64,000 nt of DNA from assembly GCA_026419785.1 (NCBI GenBank), contig JAODTK010001932.1:115107-179106 (forward strand). Direction: 5' to 3'. Under the pieces are notes generated by a model. The model saw nothing but the letters and a program-made list of their open reading frames with translations, searched no databases and was not told where the DNA came from. Below are positions 57,990 to 64,000 of this stretch, piece by piece. Source of the DNA: Sclerodactyla briareus (lineage: Eukaryota > Echinodermata > Holothuroidea > Dendrochirotida > Sclerodactylidae). A program made the translations under genes and the position numbers. The number at the start of each line of letters is the position of its first letter. Position 1 is the stretch's first letter.

Positions 57990-59429
57990 GTAAGTCTCCT
58001 CGCTTTTCCTACTTTTTTTTTTCTAACGTTTAGTTTGACTAGTCCGATTCTGAAGATTTTTACAGTGAGGGAATGAGTGGGTGTAAGCATAATATATGAA
58101 TATCATTTGGGCGGCTGCAAAAAACTTTCACAGGGGCCGCCAATGAGATAGGCCTAGCCACAAACGCATTTAGCCTAGCGTTAATGATAAACCACACATT
58201 ACACAACAGTAGGCTAATGTTAGGTCTAATAGTCATGAAAAAAACACCTTTTTAATTCTCTTGAGAATGCTATCAAAAGGATTTCAACCTGCCCTTAAAA
58301 TTGCCAAGAACTGACTGCAATGCCAGTAAAATTTAAATTTTGTACCTTCGCAAAGGGCCCTCATGATGTCACCAGGATATTTCCTGCTAGATAGTGCTGT
58401 GACCTCCCATGCTGAAACAGTCATTGAATTTAATAGAAAATCTATTTCATGACAATTGTACTTAAAGGTTATGTAATAATCACATACCACTGTATATTAG
58501 CAGTGATCATGTTTCTTCTTTCTTCTTCTTTCTTCCTGAATTTTGCAACTTTTCAAATGGGAAACCTTTCAACTGTTGAACTTTTTGAACCCCAGTGTAG
58601 CAAACTTGGAAACAGCATGAGATTTGGCATGAATAAGTGTGAAAAATATTTGTTTCTGATTCCTTTACGATCATCTTGCATCAATGACGTATTGTGTGAG
58701 TGTTCGGGTGTGTGTTTTAAACCTAGTCTTGGAAACACGATACCTCGACCACACCTGAATGGGTCCGGATATACATGGTATATGGTTCCCCATGATACAT
58801 GACCCTTAATGTTCTGTGGTGAGGTACAAAGTTCAACAGAGTTCAAACTCTGAAAAAAACCCAGAATGCTGGTTTGATCAAGCAGAGATTTGCTATGCAG
58901 CTTCCTCATTGGGGATGAACAAGAATTATCTATTGTCTATTTCACCTCTCTACCCCATACTGACCTTGTGTAGAAATGCCTAATGTGTGGGTACCACCCT
59001 GGCCTCTTGCCATGCTAATGTGACAGCGACTTATCTCCATCTCATATCGCCCTTACTGGTCCTGCAAAACTTTAGGGCTGTGCCTCACATTAATCCATTA
59101 TATTTAAAAAATGATTAATAATCAATTTACTTCAGAAGATTTACCTCCTTCTGGAATCATAACTAATGCATTTGGCATCAACTGCCCAAATATCGGACCT
59201 AAATACCACCAACAAAACTTTTGGATTCAGCGCTACCGTACCCGACTACACGTAGCAGGTTAGCGCCACCATATGCAAATTAACTCACTTTTGGTTCCGA
59301 CTCAAAACACCAGGTGGTATTGAGATCAGCCGGCCGCTTTCGTATCTGCATCAACTCAGATTAGCTTTTCAAGTCTTTCCATGTGGAAATCTGGTGATGT
59401 ATCATTTTCTCTTTATTTTGATGTAGGGA
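57990..59429 (+). other. Probable NEMF intron, left part
   Basis: No further NEMF exon is readable. The 58,690-58,860 stretch ('cttggaaacacgatacctcg', 'tgtggtgaggtac') has the wording of invertebrate GGTCA-type satellite repeats. If NEMF continues, the DIRS fossil beyond lies in this intron. Confidence 0.45.
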
Positions 59430-60230
59430 ATTACCGTTTGGACGGTGCGTATCACAGTTTCCCAGTGCGATCGAGTTCCGCTCGATTTGCGAGCGAGCGC
59501 CATTTTCTCGCACTCGTGTGTTTGCATTGGCCCTCCGTGTCTGCGGTCGAAGCCTTTTGCTCCCTGCTGGGCTCCCCCCAGGTACTTGCCTCACTTTGGG
59601 CATGGCTCCTTCTGTCCCCCATCCTTTTGCGGTCAGTTTGAGCCCACTCTCACATTGCGGCCTTGCGCCTTTCAGTAGGAAGTTGTCTTTTTGAGGTCTT
59701 TGCTCGGGGTGTCACTCTCGATCTCCCATGGGTTATCGTATTAGCTTCTCACACGAATACGGGAGTGCGCTCCGCTTGCCTGCTATGGTGCGGGTATGGA
59801 GGCCGGAGCACGTACAAAGCCCTCATGGGCTTGTCTCGCTCGGCGAGCGGATGGCCGGAGCCATGAGACCTCATTTTCTTATTGTGTCGTCATGCATATA
59901 TACTGTCTGCCTGAATTCATGTATGTACTACGGATGTGTGGGGGGCCAATCCCGACATGGGTTATCTATGCATGTTTTTGCACGGCTCTATCTAACCCCC
60001 CCGGGCAAAAAAAATTCAAATTTTTTGTAGTTTTTTGTTGCAGATAGATAAGAGGTGGGGCTATCCTGTGGACCCCCCTTACGAGGAACCGTGCCCCCAT
60101 CCAGTTAGTAGCAGGGGGGGGCTCGCCGAAGATCGAGACCCTGATGTGCTCCCATTTCCGAGCAGGGGAAAGGCAGTCTGTCATGGCTAGCCAATGACCA
60201 AGCGTTTCTAAGAACCGCAGGGACCCGCAT
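59430..60230 (+). other. GC-rich stretch before the DIRS fossil
   Basis: Composition rises in GC from about 59,430. It may be the leader or terminal repeat of the DIRS-like element, but no terminal motif could be confirmed. Confidence 0.3.
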
Positions 60231-63200
60231 ATGGGAACCCCCATCGCTGCCTTACGGTTACGACAGCAAGGATGCCACCACCGTACGACACCAACACCCC
60301 GGTGTTGGGCGACGGCAACCCCACGCTCCACAATTGGCTAGGCAGCTGGTCCCTAACTCAGGGAAGCCGCCTCACGGGAGCACAGCCCATTCAGGGAAGG
60401 CTCCGGGTACCTCACGGTCCCAATCCCAAAGAGAGTTGCCCTCTCCCCTTTCCAGCCATTACAGTCGGGTATCAACCCGTTACACCTACAACTTGGAATT
60501 CTCCCCATATCTATGCCCCACACACGGGAGCATTTTCGGTTGCGAATCCGAGGGTCACCCTAGTACAAGCCCCAAACATCGACCGGGATGTGACCCATTC
60601 GGTCGAGAAGGGCCAGAGAGAGCTACGAAGGCCGGAGCCGCCCCGCAGAGAAGAGTCCCGCGCAGATCCCGAGCATAGGTCGAGATGGAGAGCTAGCATC
60701 GTCCAGACACTCGCACTCACGGTTGACCTCATGTTCCAGGGAAAGGTCCCGAAAGCACGATCGAGAGTCGGACGACGATCAACCAGTCCTCCCGACGGTC
60801 CCCGCTCACCGAGCCGAGCCTGTTCCGTACCGAGAGCTCAACCTCTCCACGCCGGGATAGGAGTCGCCCCACATGCGGCCAGCGGAAGTTCATCCGAAGA
60901 GCGGCAGGACTAAGGTACTGGAGGATCGTTTGACGCTTTGTTCCCAAAAGCTTCTCATCTTGGGCGAGACATGGGTCAAAGCACAGCGTCGCGTGTGCCC
61001 GCACACGCCCATGTACGGAGACTGACACTCCGGTACGGCCACACGGAGGCAGAGGAGCTTGAAAGGATATGCCTCGAGAGCTAGAAGCGGTAGACGACAA
61101 TTCGGCTGAGGCCAATGAATCTGGCTCTATATTCTCATCAGGAGCATGAGGAGACTCCGGGCGCCACGACGGTGAGCCGCTCTTCAAGCGCTCAAACGGA
61201 GGACCCCACCGCGGGCACACCGCGAGCCAAGCTCCGGACCCCGCGAAAGGATGAACTCTCTTCGTCGGCTATTGATAACATTCCTACAGATGATAACGTT
61301 GAACAGAATCGCCGCTTCCTCGCAAACTCATTACAAGCTGCCGTTACCGCACCTTCCGTCTTGAAGCCGCCTCCGCTCCGGCTCCATGGCACAGTATCAT
61401 GGGTTCGACGCCGAGCAGTACCAGGCCAATACCCGCCCTCAACTGCTCTTCGACGGGAGGATTGCAAAATGCTTTAGAGGGTGTATGGGGCCCAGGCAGG
61501 GGCGCCTCCTTTACACTCGCAATTGATAGGGCTCTACACTTCCCCGAATCCCAATTAGGCCGATCTTACTTTGCCGCCTGTTCCCCCAGCAGGCGGGGGC
61601 GCCTTTTGATAGGCAAAGGTGCGAGTTGCAACGACACGAGTGGAAACAGGGTGCCGTTATGGAGGGTGGATAAACAAGACACCGCCGTGAAAGGGGAACT
61701 GGAAACCTATGTAGTGCGATAGGGCGGCCTGTTTCGGGGCTCAAAGCAGCGGCCCCTTGAAGTTCATGGTAACTGAGGCTCGGTCCTCCCACCCGACCGC
61801 GGGGGACCCAGAGATGACAACTCTGATGTGGAATTTTCTCTACGGTGTTGTCCCGTTTTCAGGTGGAGCAATAGTTCGCGCGGGGTGGAACATAAAGGCT
61901 ACCCGACTCAGTCGGGCCAGGATTAGTCTGCTAGGGTTGCCGATATAGCAGCTAGGTAACTACAAGACTCCCCCTTCAGGGGCCGGACCCTTTCGGGGGG
62001 GATTTACCCGCCGTGGTCGCTGCCGAAAAAGTCTGTAGACAAGAGACGTTTCAAAAAACGAAAATGACGTTTACGTCGCAGGCGCCCCTTCGGGGTAGGA
62101 CAGCCGGCAGGGAGGGCGGCAGGTCACGTGGAAGATCCGGCAGAGGGGGCCAACAGTCGTCGCGGCGACGCAAACCAGGCAAAAGGGCGGCAAAAGAGCC
62201 CGGGAATCCCCTTCCCAATCGCCAGGGCCCCTTCCCGCTCCTTTGGCGGCGCTTGCAAGAGGCAGATCTTCGCAAGGGAGAGGGGGAAAGCGGGGAGGCG
62301 GTCAACAAATGACTATCACAGCTGCCGCAGTCTCCAGAATCCGGACAAACCCCAGTGGGCGGGGAGACTGCGGTTCCACGCGGAGGCGTGGACCACTTTA
62401 ACGGAGAGGATTCGGCTGGGTTCGGTTCAACGGTTGCGGAAGGGATATCGCCTGGAGTTCACCTCGACCCGAGTGGGGGAACGACGGTACGTTCAGTTAA
62501 AAGCCCTCACGTTCGGCCTTCCTACGGCCACGAGAACATTACAAGCATCACCTGAGTGATGGCGTGCTATCTCCGCAGGGCGGCGGTACAGATTTTCATG
62601 TAAATGGAAGACTGGCTGATCTTGGACCCCATCTCAGAAACAGTCTCTGACGGACACCAACGGGTACTCGCCTTCCTCAGTACTGGGGGTTGTTAATAAA
62701 TTCCCACTGAAGTCCCTCCCCTGACTCGTGTCAAAGTGAACGCTTTCTCTGGGGCCGAGATAGATCTGATCATGGGATGGCAACCCCAACCGAGGGCAGA
62801 GCCAGGCAGTTTGATCAGGGATCCGACTCCCTTCAGGAGGCCTCCCTCTCAATCTAAACCGTCCCGAAGCATGGCTTTGGTCTGCCTTGGCTCACCTGTC
62901 GAGTTAATTGGACCTAGTCCCTGGTGTTGATGAACATGCGTCCACTGCATCTTTCCCTGCTCGCTCAATTCTTCCGCCCAACGGTTTTCACCCTCTGTCT
63001 TACAGGGTCCCGCGGGCCCCGTACCTCAGAGACATCTTTCCGTGGTGGTCAGATCCCGCAAATCTGGTAAGAGTCATGCGTTCCCTACCTCCTCCCCGTA
63101 CGTTATGTGACGACCGATGCGTCACTTTCGGTATGGGGGAGCCACTCTGGCCAAACCGTTGGCGCAACCGGGGGAACCCCCCTTGCGTCGGTGGCACTTC

Positions 63201-64000
63201 AACGTCCTGCGTTTCTCGTGCCCTTCGGGATTCGAGCGTCCTGTATTCGAGGCAAAACCGTTGGTTTGATCCGAACGGACAAAACCACGGTAGTGTCCGC
63301 ATCTCAACCGACCCGGCGGGACACTCCTCGTTTCGCCTGTGGGCGAAATAACGTTGGACTGTTTCACCAATGGTGTCGCGCCGCGACCTGTTTGGTTCAG
63401 GTGGCGACACCCTTCCAGGGGTGGAGACTGCAGGGCGATTGCCTATCCAGAGTTGTTCCTGGCCACTCCGAGTGGTCCACTTCCCACGTCAGTGACAGCG
63501 GCGGCCATCTTCAATCAAATAGGTGGTTCCCGGAGCTAACCTTTCGCGTCGCCACCCTCAACGCACAAACTGCCTCGTTTTTTGCGCAAGGGTGCCTGTC
63601 CCAGCTCGAGTTGGGTCGAAACCGCCTTCGCAAAGGACTGGTCGTACCTCATCGGCTATGTTTTCCCCCCCTTTTTGCGTGATCGTCAGAGTCTTGAGAA
63701 TGCCTCGCGACAGGCTTGCCCGTCCTTCTACTATCGCTCTGCTCCCGTTTTGGCCGTCCAGCGTGGGTTTCTCCCACTCCTCTCGAGTTGGCGGACTCCC
63801 CGGGTGGATTCTCGGTTGGTCGCGGACTCTCACCCATCCTCCTGGCACAAATCCGCATGCCCATCCGGAAGTACTAACTCCCGTTTGACTGTTTTGGAGT
63901 CTCTCCACCACAGCGTTCCGAAAGGAGGGCTTTTCGAGAAGATCTGCCCGCTGGCTGCCAAAAGGCAGGGAGCTTCCCACTCCCAACTAGAGCGTATATT
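60231..64000 (+). mobile_element. DIRS-like retrotransposon fossil, cut by the window end
   Basis: A Gag-like first region with long overlapping open frames (about 60,272-61,480) is followed by an RT region (about 62,290-62,930, with 'KALTFGLP'), an RNase H region (about 63,000-63,400, with 'TDASLSVWG') and a conserved segment after it (to about 63,900). Order and wording match DIRS1-type tyrosine-recombinase retrotransposons. The recombinase would lie beyond the window. The copy is broken, with roughly ten breaks. Its left boundary is uncertain and could be as early as 59,430. GC content is much higher than in its surroundings, so it is probably a fairly young insertion seen through a noisy assembly. 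Confidence 0.85.

Overview
This window looks like repeat-dense nuclear DNA from an invertebrate animal. GT-AG introns, CR1-type and L1/Tx1-like LINEs, a Penelope-like element, a DIRS-like element, hAT-like MITEs, tRNA-derived SINE heads and long microsatellites all fit a metazoan. The repeat mix would suit a marine deuterostome or lophotrochozoan, but I cannot name the species. No bacterial operon, rRNA gene or intact long ORF is visible. Differences between repeat copies, and between one host exon and its protein family, are mostly one-base insertions and deletions. That is what an assembly from poorly corrected long reads looks like, so many broken frames may be technical.

The only host gene I can name is NEMF (Rqc2/Tae2 family, ribosome-associated quality control), on the + strand in the right-hand quarter. 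Two N-terminal coding exons are visible at 55,498-55,723 and 57,845-57,989, separated by a 2.1-kb intron. The first exon of the gene and the exons after 57,989 were not found. A DIRS-like retrotransposon fossil fills the last ~4 kb and runs off the window.

The rest is layered repeats. From left to right: an interspersed repeat and a SINE head (0-2 kb); a 115-bp tandem array and a small inverted array (2.4-3.5 kb); a hAT-like MITE with a probable target duplication (4.9 kb); an L1/Tx1-like LINE tail inside an interspersed repeat whose uninterrupted relative lies at 44.5 kb (6.4-8.3 kb); a GGGCCC-rich minisatellite (12-13 kb) with a larger relative at 25-27 kb; two foldback-like elements (14.3-16.2 and 21.2-22.3 kb); a CR1 LINE on the + strand (28-31.7 kb); a 6.8-kb inverted structure with a Penelope-like RT region at its centre (33.8-40.6 kb); a 240-bp tandem array (41.3-42.6 kb); a second hAT-like MITE (44.0 kb); a foldback element whose arms are arrays of a ~27-bp unit (48.8-49.8 kb); and a CR1/Jockey-like LINE on the - strand (50-51.7 kb).

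The most striking feature is a shared architecture. At least four unrelated loci are built from long inverted arms that are themselves made of short tandem subrepeats around a unique core, as in Foldback-type transposons. The 33.8-40.6 kb locus is the most unusual, because its core carries a reverse-transcriptase region rather than a transposase.
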